Shown here: positions 9,894 through 20,098 of the stretch, one piece after another
How the letters are laid out: the number at the start of each line of letters is the position of its first letter
How positions within the stretch are numbered: position 1 is the stretch's first letter
From: Bacteroidota bacterium
GTDB lineage: Bacteria; Bacteroidota; Bacteroidia; Chitinophagales; Chitinophagaceae
NCBI GenBank assembly: GCA_947476825.1
Contig: CANJRV010000007.1
Span: 1 to 52,787, forward strand
DNA length: 52,787 nt
Reading direction: 5' to 3'
The notes under the pieces: generated by a model
What the model saw: only the letters and a program-made list of their open reading frames with translations
Database searches by the model: none
Told to the model about the DNA's origin: nothing
Position numbers and translations under genes: made by a program

Positions 9894-12800
9894 GAGATTT
9901 ATGTTTTGATAAGTAACTGTAAATAGCAGGTATTACAAACAAGGTAAGTATGAGTGAAAATAAAACGCCACCTACAATTACTATCCCCATTCCCATCCGG
10001 CTTTTAGCGCCAGCACCAAATGCTAGTGCAATTGGCAATGCACCTAAAGCAGTAGCAATACTCGTCATCAATATCGGGCGTAAACGTGCCGCAGCAGCTT
10101 CCTGTATCGCTTCCTTGGCGGACTTGCCTTGTTCCTTTAATTGGTTTGCAAATTCAACAATTAAAATGCCATTTTTGGTAACTAATCCGATGAGCATGAT
10201 GATACCGATCTCACTGAAAATATTTAAGGTCTGGTTGAAATACCATAAGGACAAGATGGCTCCTGCCAATGCCAATGGAACAGTAAGCATGATGATAAAC
10301 GGATCAATAAAACTTTCAAACTGTGCAGCAAGAACAAGATAAATGATGAGCATTGCCAACAAGAAGGCAAAAAGAATATTGGACGAACTCTCCGAAAAAT
10401 CACGTGAAGAACCTGTAAGCGCTGTAGTGAAACTATCATCTAAAATCTTAGTGGCAATCTTATTCATTTCATCAATTCCATCACCAACGGTTTTGCCTGG
10501 AGCTAATCCAGCAGAAACAGTCGCAGATTGATATCGGTTGTAATGATAAAGCTGAGGAGGTGAACTTTCTTCCGTCAGTTTTACGATATTATCAAGCTGT
10601 ATAAGTTCGCCCTTTGCATTGCGCAAGTACAACGATTTGATATCCATTACCTCATCTCGATTCTGACGACTAAACTGTCCAATAACTTGGTATTGTTTCC
10701 CGTTCATGTTGAAATAATTTAAACGCTGCCCGCTCAATGCCAGTTGCAATGTTTGAGCAATATCTTCAACGGAGATGCCGAGGTTATTTGCTTTGTCACG
10801 ATCGATAGTAATATTGATTTCTGGCTTATTAAATTTCAGATTGCAATCAACACCTTGGAAGACCGGACTTTTATTTGCTGCGTCTAAAAACAAAGGCAAT
10901 TTCTCTTTTAGTTTTTCGAAATTTTGGGCCTGCAAAACAAACTGTACTGGCAGTCCACCACGACCTCCACTCGTGGCAGAGATGGTTTGTTCTTGTATTA
11001 CGAATAATTTTCCTTGCGGAAAATTTTTAGCATTCTTTGAGATGTAATCTGCTATTTGTTGCTGGCTTCGTTTTCGCTTATTGCTTTCAACCAAGGCGAG
11101 TCTAACAAAACCTGTATTGACAGCTCCTGATCCAGAAAATCCCGGTGCTGTGACAGTAAGACTCACTCTTTTTTCAGGAATCGAATCATTAATAAATTGA
11201 GAAACATCGTCAACAAATTTATCCGTATAATCAAATGATGAACCTTCGGGAGCTGTAATTGAAAGACGCATCCAGTTACGGTCTTCTAATGGTGACAATT
11301 CATTTTTCAAAGTTTTTCCTAAACCAAATATCAATAAAATAGCACCAAGTAAAATGACCAATGCCAACCATCTATTTTGAAGAAACGATAATAAAGAATT
11401 GCTATAACTATTGGTCATGTTTTCAAAGAAAGGTTCAGTAGCTGTGTAAAATCGACTCTTCTTAGGGTTTTTCTTTACCATGCGTGCGTTCAACATGGGA
11501 GTCAGCGTAAGCGAAACAAATGCAGAGATTAAAACAGCTCCTGCAATCACCACCCCAAATTCGCGAAACAATCTTCCAACAAATCCTTCTAAAAAAATAA
11601 CTGGCATAAAAACAGCAGCCAATGTGATGGAGGTAGAAATGACTGCAAAGTAAATTTCCTTAGACCCTTTGTGTGCAGCTTCCATCGGACTGAGACCGCC
11701 TTCAATTTTTTTATAAATATTTTCCGTTACCACGATACCATCATCAACCACAAGACCAGTTGCAAGAACTATTGCGAGCAGGGTTAAAACATTCACCGAA
11801 TATCCCATGATATACATAATGAAAAATGCCCCAATCAAAGAAACTGGAATATCGATCAATGGGCGGAATGCAATGAGCCAATCTCGGAAGAATAAATAAA
11901 TTATTATAATTACAAGAAATATAGCGATACCTAAGGTTTCCATTACTTCTGTGACAGACTTCTTAATAAAGACCGTATTATCCAGTGCAATTTCTGCATG
12001 AAAATCTTTTGGTAGATCCTTTTTTATTTGCTCGAGCCGTCTGTAAAATTCATTGGAAATTTCCACATAATTAGCACCTGGTTGTGGCACTATACCAAGT
12101 CCAATCATTGGCGTGCCAGATTGTTTTAAAATGGTCTCTTCATTTTCAGGTCCTAAAGACGCAGTACCAAGTTCTTCAAAACGGATGACTTGATCGCCAA
12201 CAGTTTTGATAATCAGGTTATTAAAATCGTCTACCGTTTTTAATTTTCCTACAGTCTTCAAGGTAAGCTCTGTTGCGTTGCCTGCAATTTTACCTGTCGG
12301 TAATTCAATATTCTCTCTGTCCAAAGCCGCTTTTATATCCTGCGGTGTGAGACCAAGTGAGGACAGTTTTACAGGATCAATCCAGAGCCGCATGGCATAT
12401 CTTTTTTGCCCCCATATTTGAATCGTACTAACGCCAGGAATAGTTTGCAAGCGTTCGGCAAGTACATTTTCAGCAAAGTCACTAACCTCTAATTGTGATC
12501 TTGAATCAGATTGCAGGGTTAGCGAAAGGATGGCATCTGAGTTTGCGTCTGATTTTGTAACAGTTGGCAATCCATCAATATCCTGGGGTAATTGCTTGAC
12601 TGCCTGAGAAACTTTATCACGTACATCATTTGCAGCAGCTTCCAAGTTTGAGTTTAGATTAAATTCAACCGTAATAACACTTGAACCTTGGTTGCTCGAT
12701 GAAGAAATAGTACGAACACCTTCGATTCCATTGATTGCCTTTTCCAATGGTTCTGTGATTTGAGATTCTATCACATCTGCATTGGCCCCTCCATAATTTG

Positions 12801-12945
12801 TTCGGACGGTTATTACAGGCGGGTCTATGGAAGGATATTCACGCACACCGAGGAATGTAAATCCAATAGCACCAAACAAGATAATAATCAAGTTCATGAC
12901 GATGGCAAGTACTGGCCTGTTAATGCTTATTGAAGATATATTCAT
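9886..12945 (-). CDS. RND (HAE1/AcrB-type) efflux transporter permease
   Basis: 1019 aa; NRPVLAIVMNLIIILFGAIGF, GLVVDDGIVVTENIYKKIEGG, GLVTKNGILIVEFANQL. Confidence 0.95.
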   Translation of the reverse strand: MNISSISINRPVLAIVMNLIIILFGAIGFTFLGVREYPSIDPPVITVRTNYGGANADVIESQITEPLEKAINGIEGVRTISSSSNQGSSVITVEFNLNSNLEAAANDVRDKVSQAVKQLPQDIDGLPTVTKSDANSDAILSLTLQSDSRSQLEVSDFAENVLAERLQTIPGVSTIQIWGQKRYAMRLWIDPVKLSSLGLTPQDIKAALDRENIELPTGKIAGNATELTLKTVGKLKTVDDFNNLIIKTVGDQVIRFEELGTASLGPENEETILKQSGTPMIGLGIVPQPGANYVEISNEFYRRLEQIKKDLPKDFHAEIALDNTVFIKKSVTEVMETLGIAIFLVIIIIYLFFRDWLIAFRPLIDIPVSLIGAFFIMYIMGYSVNVLTLLAIVLATGLVVDDGIVVTENIYKKIEGGLSPMEAAHKGSKEIYFAVISTSITLAAVFMPVIFLEGFVGRLFREFGVVIAGAVLISAFVSLTLTPMLNARMVKKNPKKSRFYTATEPFFENMTNSYSNSLLSFLQNRWLALVILLGAILLIFGLGKTLKNELSPLEDRNWMRLSITAPEGSSFDYTDKFVDDVSQFINDSIPEKRVSLTVTAPGFSGSGAVNTGFVRLALVESNKRKRSQQQIADYISKNAKNFPQGKLFVIQEQTISATSGGRGGLPVQFVLQAQNFEKLKEKLPLFLDAANKSPVFQGVDCNLKFNKPEINITIDRDKANNLGISVEDIAQTLQLALSGQRLNYFNMNGKQYQVIGQFSRQNRDEVMDIKSLYLRNAKGELIQLDNIVKLTEESSPPQLYHYNRYQSATVSAGLAPGKTVGDGIDEMNKIATKILDDSFTTALTGSSRDFSESSSNILFAFLLAMLIIYLVLAAQFESFIDPFIIMLTVPLALAGAILSLWYFNQTLNIFSEIGIIMLIGLVTKNGILIVEFANQLKEQGKSAKEAIQEAAAARLRPILMTSIATALGALPIALAFGAGAKSRMGMGIVIVGGVLFSLILTLFVIPAIYSYLSKHKSHA

Positions 12946-12957
12946 ACAAGTAGAAGG

Positions 12958-14019
12958 CTAATTATTTATTTTAATGATCTTTATTTTAGCATCTGGTTTC
13001 AACGTCATTATACCAGTTGTTATCACAGTGTCGCCCTCCGATAATCCACTGGTAATTTCAATTAGTTTATCTGTTCTTGTTCCTGTTTCCACTTGAACGG
13101 ACTTGGCCTTTCCGTCTTTACTTATAAATACTTTTTTGCCCTTTAATTCTGGAATCACAGCTTCTGTAGGAATCATAAGCGAAGCAAGTTGTTTACTCGC
13201 GACCAACTCTACCTTTGCAAATGAGCCTGGATACACTTTTGTAGAAGGATTGCTGAACACGGCACGAATAGAGAAGTTACGAGTTTGCTGGTCTATCATG
13301 GGTTCGATGGCATAGACTTTAGCGGTAAATTCCTGTGCTTGGTTTTCAACATGAAAATGCACGAGATCACCAAGCGCTACAATTGCAGCGTACTTTTCTG
13401 GAACTGTAAAATCAATTTTAAGCTGACCGGTTTGTTGAATTGTTGCAATCACACTTGCGTTTGTTACGTAACTTCCTTGGCTTACTTGTCGTAATCCTAT
13501 TTTGCCACTGAACGGAGCATAAATCTCGGTCTTAGCAATCTGTGCTTTTATGTAATCTATGTCAGCGGATATGGTTAAGGTCTGATTGGCAGTTCCATCA
13601 TATTCTTCTTGGCTTACGCCTTGAATATCCAGCATCCCTTTTAGTCGATCTTTTTTTTGAGAAACTAATTCTAATTCAAGATTTGCCTTTTTCAATTGAG
13701 CTTGTAAATCGATATCGTTTATTTTGGCCAGTAGTTCTCCTTTTCTTGCATAGCTTCCTTCCTTAAACCTAATGGAAACAAGTTTTCCAGAGACTTCGGG
13801 TCTTAGTTCAACAACCTCATTTGCCATAACCGTACCGGAAGAAAATATTTTATTTTCCAGTAACTGAGCATGTACAACGAAACCTGTAACATTAGCAACC
13901 TGGTCTTTTGATAAGCCTTTTTTTGTAGGATTTTCATTGTCCGGTTTCAATAAAACCAACTTAATTACTACAATAATAATGATGATAGATAGAATAATAA
14001 TGATGGATTTAGGCTTCAT
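12958..14019 (-). CDS. RND efflux periplasmic adaptor (membrane fusion protein)
   Basis: N-terminal TM; VELRPEVSGKLVSIRFKEGSYARKGELLAKINDIDL biotinyl-lipoyl-like motif. Confidence 0.92.
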   Translation of the reverse strand: MKPKSIIIILSIIIIIVVIKLVLLKPDNENPTKKGLSKDQVANVTGFVVHAQLLENKIFSSGTVMANEVVELRPEVSGKLVSIRFKEGSYARKGELLAKINDIDLQAQLKKANLELELVSQKKDRLKGMLDIQGVSQEEYDGTANQTLTISADIDYIKAQIAKTEIYAPFSGKIGLRQVSQGSYVTNASVIATIQQTGQLKIDFTVPEKYAAIVALGDLVHFHVENQAQEFTAKVYAIEPMIDQQTRNFSIRAVFSNPSTKVYPGSFAKVELVASKQLASLMIPTEAVIPELKGKKVFISKDGKAKSVQVETGTRTDKLIEITSGLSEGDTVITTGIMTLKPDAKIKIIKINN

Positions 14020-14320
14020 GCTTTTTGCTCTCCTTTTTGTTATTAATGCAGATACTTTGCGAAGGTAAGGCTTCGAGATTCCGTGGGCACTGAAATATTT
14101 TTGTAAAATTATTTTGGTCTAGTTCTTGAGAACGCCTTTATTTAGCAGTTCGTGATTGTAAATTATTTCTTTCATTGTAGAAAATCATGAATACATGATT
14201 CAAAAAAATCTACCTGCGAAGAATAATTTGCTGATTTATTTTCCTAGTATAAAAAAATTATCTTCATACCATTTCACTGTATGGTTCATATGGAATGGGA
14301 TGTTTTAGAGAAATAAACCG

Positions 14321-15040
14321 CTACCAACCACTTGCTAACACCTCTGATATATGCGCCATTTTGATATTTACATTTTCATGTTTTACATAACTGTCTAAAT
14401 GCATCAAGCAAGAAATATCGGTAGAAATAATATGTGTTGCACCTTGCTCAATGGCACTGTTGACTTTGGTTTTAGCCATGCCGATGGAAATAGGTTCGTA
14501 TTTTACAGCAAAGGTGCCACCAAAACCACAACAAGTTTCGCATTCCTTCATTTCACGCAATTCAAGACCTTTCACTTGTTGTAATAAAGTACGAGGTGCT
14601 TGTTTAATGCCACACTCTCTCAACGCACCACAAGCATCATGATAAGTGGCTATTGCTTTAAAAGACGCGCCTAAATTTTTTATCTTAATCACTTCAACTA
14701 AAAATTCACTTAATTCAAAACTTCGCTTGCGGATAGTTCTTGCGCTGTTATGGCTGCTGCTATTGTCAAATAATTCTTCAAAACTACCTCTGATAAAACC
14801 TATACAAGAACCCGAAGGTGATACGATGATGTCATTGCTTGAAAAATCGTGTAAAAATTTTTCACTAACTGCTTTTGCTTCTGCAATATATCCTGCATTA
14901 TAGGCTGGTTGCCCGCAGCAAGTTTGATTTGGATTATAGGAAACTGTACAGCCAACTTTTTCTAAAATCTTCATCGTATTAACGGCTATTTCCGGATAGA
15001 GTTGATCTACAAAACAAGGAATAAATAATTGTACTTTCAT
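14321..15040 (-). CDS. (Fe-S)-binding protein, LutA/YkgE-like (CCG cysteine-rich domains)
   Basis: CFVDQLYPEIAVNTMKILEKVGCTVSYNPNQTCCGQPAYN; ETCCGFGGTFAVKY. Confidence 0.88.
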   Translation of the reverse strand: MKVQLFIPCFVDQLYPEIAVNTMKILEKVGCTVSYNPNQTCCGQPAYNAGYIAEAKAVSEKFLHDFSSNDIIVSPSGSCIGFIRGSFEELFDNSSSHNSARTIRKRSFELSEFLVEVIKIKNLGASFKAIATYHDACGALRECGIKQAPRTLLQQVKGLELREMKECETCCGFGGTFAVKYEPISIGMAKTKVNSAIEQGATHIISTDISCLMHLDSYVKHENVNIKMAHISEVLASGW

Positions 15041-15054
15041 GGCTTTTGTTTTCC

Positions 15055-15543
15055 TTACGATTTCATGATTTGATATTTCAAGTCTATCATTTTTAATGCA
15101 GCGACTGCAGCTTCTTCACCCTTATGACCATGCTTACCGCCTAGTCTCTCTTTCGCTTGCTCCTCATTATTTACTGTCAATATTCCAAAAATGATTGGGC
15201 TATCTAATTCTGTATTTAAATGAGAAATACCTTGTGTAACACTATCACAAACATAATCAAAATGCGGTGTCTCCCCTTTTATCACACAACCTAATGCAAT
15301 ATAGGCATCCGCTTTTATATACTTGTAATGTTGTTTTATGGCATACGGAATTTCTACACAACCTGGCACTTTTATTTCAGTAATATTGACCTGTGTAAAA
15401 TTTTCAAATATCTTCTTTGCACCATTTCTCAATTCCGAAATGATTGGTTCGTTCCATTCTGTATAAATAAGAACAACCTGCGAAATAGGAATTTGCAGGT
15501 TGTCAGTAGCAATTAAATGCGAATTATTTTGTAAATTGTTCAT
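15055..15543 (-). CDS. ribH: 6,7-dimethyl-8-ribityllumazine synthase
   Basis: VPGCVEIPYAIKQ; ALGCVIKGETPHFDYVCDSVTQGI; FGILTVNNEEQAKERLGGKHGHKGEEAAVAAL. Confidence 0.95.
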   Translation of the reverse strand: MNNLQNNSHLIATDNLQIPISQVVLIYTEWNEPIISELRNGAKKIFENFTQVNITEIKVPGCVEIPYAIKQHYKYIKADAYIALGCVIKGETPHFDYVCDSVTQGISHLNTELDSPIIFGILTVNNEEQAKERLGGKHGHKGEEAAVAALKMIDLKYQIMKS

Positions 15544-15546
15544 GTA

Positions 15547-16266
15547 CTATGGGTTATAATCACCTAATCGAGCTAGGCTTTTGTCCATTTCACGAGCTTG
15601 GTTACTTTGTGGAAATTGATCTTTTATTTGATGATATAATTTAATCGCTTCCGTTGGGTTATTTTTCAATTCATAAGCCATACCTGCACGTTGCATGTAA
15701 ATTGGAGATAGTAACAAATTATCTTTATCATTAGAAGCATCTAAATAAGCTTTTATCGCATCATCTGTTTTTCCTAATTCCATATAAGCATCACCCAAAT
15801 TACCTTTAGCCATTGCAGCGATCAAAGTACCTTTCCCGTCAAAATCATTTAATTGTTTAACGGCATCTTCAAATTTTCCTTTCTTCAATAAGCAAACTCC
15901 TGCATAATAGTGAGCCATATTTCCTGCTGGCGTACCGCTGTATTTTTTAGCAATAGAAAGGAATCCATCATATTGTCCATCTCCATTTAATGCTTTATCA
16001 ACCGAGTCTATATTAAAATAAGTTTGTGCACGAAAGATAGCATCATTCGATTTTTGCATTTGTGGTCCTTTGTAAAATTTCGTGTAAGCAAAAATACCAA
16101 CAACCAATGCTAAGACGCCAATCAAAATATTATTGATTATTTTGTTGTTATTTTGGTACCAATGTTCGACGCCTTTTAAACGGTCTTCTGCCGAAGGAAT
16201 GGATAAATCTTCTTGTACCGTGGTGGTATTTTGTCGCGGAGCGGTATATAAATCTTGTTTAGCCAT
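15547..16266 (-). CDS. Membrane-anchored tetratricopeptide repeat protein (YfgM-like)
   Basis: Single N-terminal TM followed by TPR-like repeats. Confidence 0.75.
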   Translation of the reverse strand: MAKQDLYTAPRQNTTTVQEDLSIPSAEDRLKGVEHWYQNNNKIINNILIGVLALVVGIFAYTKFYKGPQMQKSNDAIFRAQTYFNIDSVDKALNGDGQYDGFLSIAKKYSGTPAGNMAHYYAGVCLLKKGKFEDAVKQLNDFDGKGTLIAAMAKGNLGDAYMELGKTDDAIKAYLDASNDKDNLLLSPIYMQRAGMAYELKNNPTEAIKLYHQIKDQFPQSNQAREMDKSLARLGDYNP

Positions 16267-16462
16267 TTTGCTTTTTTAAAATGATTTTTTTTATAGGTGG
16301 GCAAAAGTAAACAAAAAGTTTAATTTTTTGGTATGCATGTATTATTATTTCAGAAATGAGGAAGATGGACAAAAAAAAGGGAGAGGCTAGCCCAGCGGAT
16401 TTACTATTTAAATAACGGCAAACTAATGATGTAAGGAAATGGATGATCCTTATATGCTTTGT

Positions 16463-16543
16463 ATTGCGGCAACGATTGTAGTGAAAATCCTTTTTGCTGG
16501 CTCTGCAGCAAAAAGATTGTAGCGAAAAGCGTGTATGCCGCCC
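16463..16543 (+). repeat. Approximately 80-nt imperfect palindromic repeat, family B copy 1
   Basis: attgcggcaacgattgtagtgaaaatcctttttgctggctctgcagcaaaaagattgtagcgaaaagcgtgtatgccgccc; also at 31005-31087 (inverted) and 36694-36774. Confidence 0.85.
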
Positions 16544-16641
16544 AAAAAATTCTTACAATAAATTTAGTTTCACCTAAAAAAGAAGACAAATAAAGAAATT
16601 CTGAAACATTCGACTATTTTTACCTCTACAATAAAAATTCT

Positions 16642-17631
16642 ATGAACAGAAGGAAATTTGTCAAAATAATTGGAGCCGTTACACCAGCTTTGGTCATGCC
16701 TATGGCTAGTTTCGGAGAAGGTGGTGCATCCAATTTTCCTATAGTTATTACTACTTGGGATCAAAATAAAAAGGCGAATCAAGCAGCTTGGAAAGTATTA
16801 AAATCAAGCGGTTCTGCATTAGACGCGGTGCATCAAGGTGTGATGGTTCCAGAAGCCGACCCTAATGACCAAAGCGTTGGATTGGGCGGACTACCAGACC
16901 GAGACGGCATAGTAACTTTAGATGCTTGCATGATGGACCATGCTGGCAATATAGGCGCTGTGATGGGTATGGAAAATATTATTCATGCAAGCAGTGTAGC
17001 AAGATTGGTAATGGAAAAGACGCCGCATGTTCAATTGGTTGGGGATGGTGCATTGCAATTTGCCTTGGAAAATGGATTCAAAAAAGAAAATTTATTGACA
17101 GAAAATTCCAAAAAAGCTTGGAAAAAATGGCTAGAAACGGCGAAGTATAACCCAATGACTACTATTGAAGATTTAGAAAAAAGGATACATAAAAACCATG
17201 ACACCATAGGAATGATTGCCATCGACCAGCAACAAAACCTAAGTGGTGCTTGCTCTACAAGTGGCATGGCGTATAAGTTACATGGACGTGTAGGCGACTC
17301 CCCTATTATTGGTGCTGGTTTGTATGTAGACAATGAAATTGGAGCTGCAACTGCGACAGGGGTTGGTGAAGAAGTGGTTCGAATTTGTGGAAGTCATACC
17401 ATAGTAGAAGCAATGCGCTACGGAAAAAGTCCAGAAGAGGCTTGTAAATTAGCGTTGATGAGATTGGTAAGCATGAAAGGAGAAAGCTATGCAAAAAATG
17501 TACAGATTGGTTTTATCGCCCTCAATAAAAAAGGTGAATATGGCTGTTATTCTTTATTGCCAAATTTTACCATGGCTATTGTAGACCCTAATGGAGAAAA
17601 AGTAATTCATGCTCCTTCCTTATTTTCTTAG
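16642..17631 (+). CDS. N(4)-(beta-N-acetylglucosaminyl)-L-asparaginase / glycosylasparaginase family
   Basis: Tat-like MNRRKF signal; HDTIGMIAID...GACSTSGMAYKLHGRVGDSPIIGAGLYVDNEIGAATATGVGE. Confidence 0.88.
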   Translation: MNRRKFVKIIGAVTPALVMPMASFGEGGASNFPIVITTWDQNKKANQAAWKVLKSSGSALDAVHQGVMVPEADPNDQSVGLGGLPDRDGIVTLDACMMDHAGNIGAVMGMENIIHASSVARLVMEKTPHVQLVGDGALQFALENGFKKENLLTENSKKAWKKWLETAKYNPMTTIEDLEKRIHKNHDTIGMIAIDQQQNLSGACSTSGMAYKLHGRVGDSPIIGAGLYVDNEIGAATATGVGEEVVRICGSHTIVEAMRYGKSPEEACKLALMRLVSMKGESYAKNVQIGFIALNKKGEYGCYSLLPNFTMAIVDPNGEKVIHAPSLFS

Positions 17632-17637
17632 AAAAAA

Positions 17638-18381
17638 ATGGATAAAGCTTTTACATTAGAAATCGCAGTATTTAGTCTGCAAGGTGCATTGGATGCGGCA
17701 TTGGCAGGTGCAGACCGACTCGAACTTTGCGAAAACGCCCATGACGGAGGAACTACTCCTTCTTATGGTTTTTTAAAAACAGCAAAACAATTAATCAGCA
17801 TTCCTATTTTCCCTATCATACGCCCAAGAGGTGGTTCATTTGTTTATTCAGTTGCAGAATTCGATATAATGAAAGAGGATATTCTGGTTTGCAAAGAGTT
17901 CGGTTATGGCGGCGTTGTAATTGGATTATTAAATAAAGATGGAGAAATTGATATCCATCGAACACAAGAATTAGTGCGATTAGCAGGTAATATGGAAGTA
18001 ACTTTTCATCGTGCATTTGATCGTTGTGCACAACCACAAAAAGCGTTAGAACAATTGATAGATTGTGGTTGTAAACGAATTCTTACCAGTGGACAATATC
18101 CTTCTGTTGTGCAGGGAATGGACTTATTAAAGGCTCTCATCGAACAGGCGAAAGATCGCATTATCATTATGCCTGGTAGTGGCGTAAATAGCAGCAATAT
18201 TGCATTATTGGCTAAGCATACGCAAGCGAAAGAATTTCATACCGCAGCTAGACAGGCCGTCACACATTCTGCAGAATATTCACCATCCAGCATGAACGAA
18301 AGTTTATCGTATGTGGGAGTTAATCAAGCAGAAATTGTGGCAATCAAAAATTTATTGACAATTTTTTTGCGTAAGCTGTAG
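17638..18381 (+). CDS. cutC: Copper homeostasis protein CutC
   Basis: ADRLELCENAHDGGTTPSYG; IIRPRGGSFVYS; VTFHRAFDRC; ILTSGQ; IMPGSGVN. Confidence 0.92.
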   Translation: MDKAFTLEIAVFSLQGALDAALAGADRLELCENAHDGGTTPSYGFLKTAKQLISIPIFPIIRPRGGSFVYSVAEFDIMKEDILVCKEFGYGGVVIGLLNKDGEIDIHRTQELVRLAGNMEVTFHRAFDRCAQPQKALEQLIDCGCKRILTSGQYPSVVQGMDLLKALIEQAKDRIIIMPGSGVNSSNIALLAKHTQAKEFHTAARQAVTHSAEYSPSSMNESLSYVGVNQAEIVAIKNLLTIFLRKL

Positions 18382-18387
18382 AAACGA

Positions 18388-18615
18388 TTACTCTTCATAC
18401 CGCTTCATTTCTCTATCATAAAACTCAACAGCTAAAGCAACTAAGTCTGTCAATTCCGTTTTCAATTCCGCTTCACTAATATCATCTACCTCTTCTAAAA
18501 GTTCTAAATCATCATCTTTCAAATTGATTACAAATCTTGGATAATCTAAATGAACAATGAAAATATCTTCTGGGAAATCTGTATTGTCGCCTATTAAAAA
18601 TTTTGGTAGTGTCAT
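18388..18615 (-). CDS. Small acidic conserved hypothetical protein
   Basis: 75-aa ORF, convergent with cutC. Confidence 0.55.
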   Translation of the reverse strand: MTLPKFLIGDNTDFPEDIFIVHLDYPRFVINLKDDDLELLEEVDDISEAELKTELTDLVALAVEFYDREMKRYEE

Positions 18616-18691
18616 AGTAAGGGTATTATTTTTTTTGTAATGTTTTTTTTAGACAGCAAGTATACAAACAAATTGGATAAGGACGGAATAA

Positions 18692-18856
18692 AGCAGACTT
18701 CGTGCCTCAGTCGCTTCATCCTCAGTCGCCATAAAACGATGCTCTTACAAAAAGTAGATATCGTATTTGGAAGACTAGATTTTCCAACCAATATTTCTTA
18801 AACGAAAAACGCCATAAAGAAAAAAAAATCTTTATGGCGCATCTGCTATTTCGGGG
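18692..18856 (-). repeat. tRNA-downstream hairpin repeat, family C copy 1
   Basis: gcagacttcgtgcctcagtcgc ... aacgaaaaacgccataaaga-8A-tctttatggcgcatctgctatttcgg; 11-bp perfect stem 18810-18820/18829-18839. Confidence 0.75.
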
Positions 18857-18904
18857 ATATAGCAGAATTCAATATATAGTAGATTCCTTTTACATTCCTT
18901 TTGT

Positions 18905-19031
18905 TTCAGTCGCTATACCACGATATAGCGATGCGCTTAAATAAAGTAGATGTCGTGCCTCCATCACTTTATTTCATAAACGAAAAACGCCCTAAATTAA
19001 TGAATCAATTTAGGGCGCATCTGCTATATCG
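18905..19031 (-). repeat. tRNA-downstream hairpin repeat, family C copy 2 (includes likely terminator of tRNA-Cys)
   Basis: cagtcgctataccacgatatagcgatgcg...gtagatgtcgtgcctc...aaacgaaaaacgccctaaatt-8nt-aatttagggcgcatctgctatatcgg; 11-bp stem 18988-18998/19007-19017. Confidence 0.75.
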
Positions 19032-19032
19032 G

Positions 19033-19103
19033 AGGTCTCGACCGGATTCGAACCGGTGTAGAAGCTTTTGCAGAGCTTTGCCTAGCCACTCGGCTACAAG
19101 ACC
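19033..19103 (-). tRNA. tRNA-Cys(GCA)
   Basis: Reverse complement GGTCTTGTAGCCGAGTGGCTAGGCAAAGCTCTGCAAAAGCTTCTACACCGGTTCGAATCCGGTCGAGACCT folds as cloverleaf; anticodon loop CTGCAAA. Confidence 0.95.
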
Positions 19104-19169
19104 AATAGGGTGCGAATATATTACTTATTTTAGAAATAGCAAATTTGATTAAGTTTGTAAAAAAAATAT

Positions 19170-20045
19170 ATGCCTACCATTGCCGAATCCGAATTAATAA
19201 TTACGACAGAAGGAAGAGTATATCATATAAACCTAAAGCCTGAAGACCTTGCTAATACTGTCATCACAGTTGGAGACCCAAATAGAGTGAAAGAGGTTTC
19301 CAAATACTTCGATCATATAGAATTTAAAACAGAGCATCGCGAATTTGTAACCCATACAGGTAGAATTGGAAAAAAAAGATTGACAGTGCTTTCTAGTGGT
19401 ATAGGTCCAGATAATATTGACATAGTGATGAATGAACTAGATGCATTGGTCAATATCGATTTTGAAACAAGAACAATTAAAGAACAACATACTGCTTTAC
19501 AAATCATTCGCCTTGGCACTTCTGGGAGCTTGCAAGAAGATATTCAAGTTGACAGTTTAGTTGCTTCCAGTCATGGCATCGGTTTAGATAATGTGTTGCA
19601 TTTTTACCTATTAGAAAATTCTACACATGAAAGCAAAATGCAAGAGGCATTTACAAAACATGTGCAATTAGACAATAAAAATATTATTCCTTATGTCGTT
19701 AAAGGCTCTACGAAGTTATTGCATCATTTCACGGAAGGTTATCGCCATGGCATAACGGTTACCTGTCCAGGTTTTTATGCGCCACAAGGCCGTGTAGTCC
19801 GCGCTGGTCTTCAATTTCCAGAGTTAGTAAATAATTTATCGAGCTTCCAATTTGATAGTCATCGAATCACGAATTTTGAAATGGAGACTTCTGCCATTTT
19901 TGGTTTAGGAAAAATATTTGGACATCATTGCTTGTCAATTAATACCATAGTTGCCAATAGAATTCAAAAAACTTTCTCTAAAGATAGTGCAAAAAGTATA
20001 GAGCAAATGATACAAAAAAGCTTGGCAATTATTGAGGGGATATAG
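19170..20045 (+). CDS. Nucleoside phosphorylase (uridine phosphorylase-like)
   Basis: VITVGDPNRVKEVSKYFD; SSGIGPDNIDIVMNELD; IIRLGTSGSLQ; TNFEMETSAIFGLG. Confidence 0.88.
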   Translation: MPTIAESELIITTEGRVYHINLKPEDLANTVITVGDPNRVKEVSKYFDHIEFKTEHREFVTHTGRIGKKRLTVLSSGIGPDNIDIVMNELDALVNIDFETRTIKEQHTALQIIRLGTSGSLQEDIQVDSLVASSHGIGLDNVLHFYLLENSTHESKMQEAFTKHVQLDNKNIIPYVVKGSTKLLHHFTEGYRHGITVTCPGFYAPQGRVVRAGLQFPELVNNLSSFQFDSHRITNFEMETSAIFGLGKIFGHHCLSINTIVANRIQKTFSKDSAKSIEQMIQKSLAIIEGI

Positions 20046-20098
20046 ATGTGTCACGTCAACTGAAATATTGGACAGCAATCAAATAAGGAAACATGAAA

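Noticed and set aside
9950-10342. 130-aa plus-strand ORF inside the RND transporter gene
   Set aside because: Antisense to a well-supported RND gene; low-complexity shadow ORF.
16404-16589. 61-aa minus-strand ORF
   Set aside because: Lies across family B palindrome copy 1.
18692-19031. Family C hairpins as a CRISPR-like array
   Set aside because: Only two units, unequal spacing, and repeats are modular hairpins without spacer-like unique inserts.
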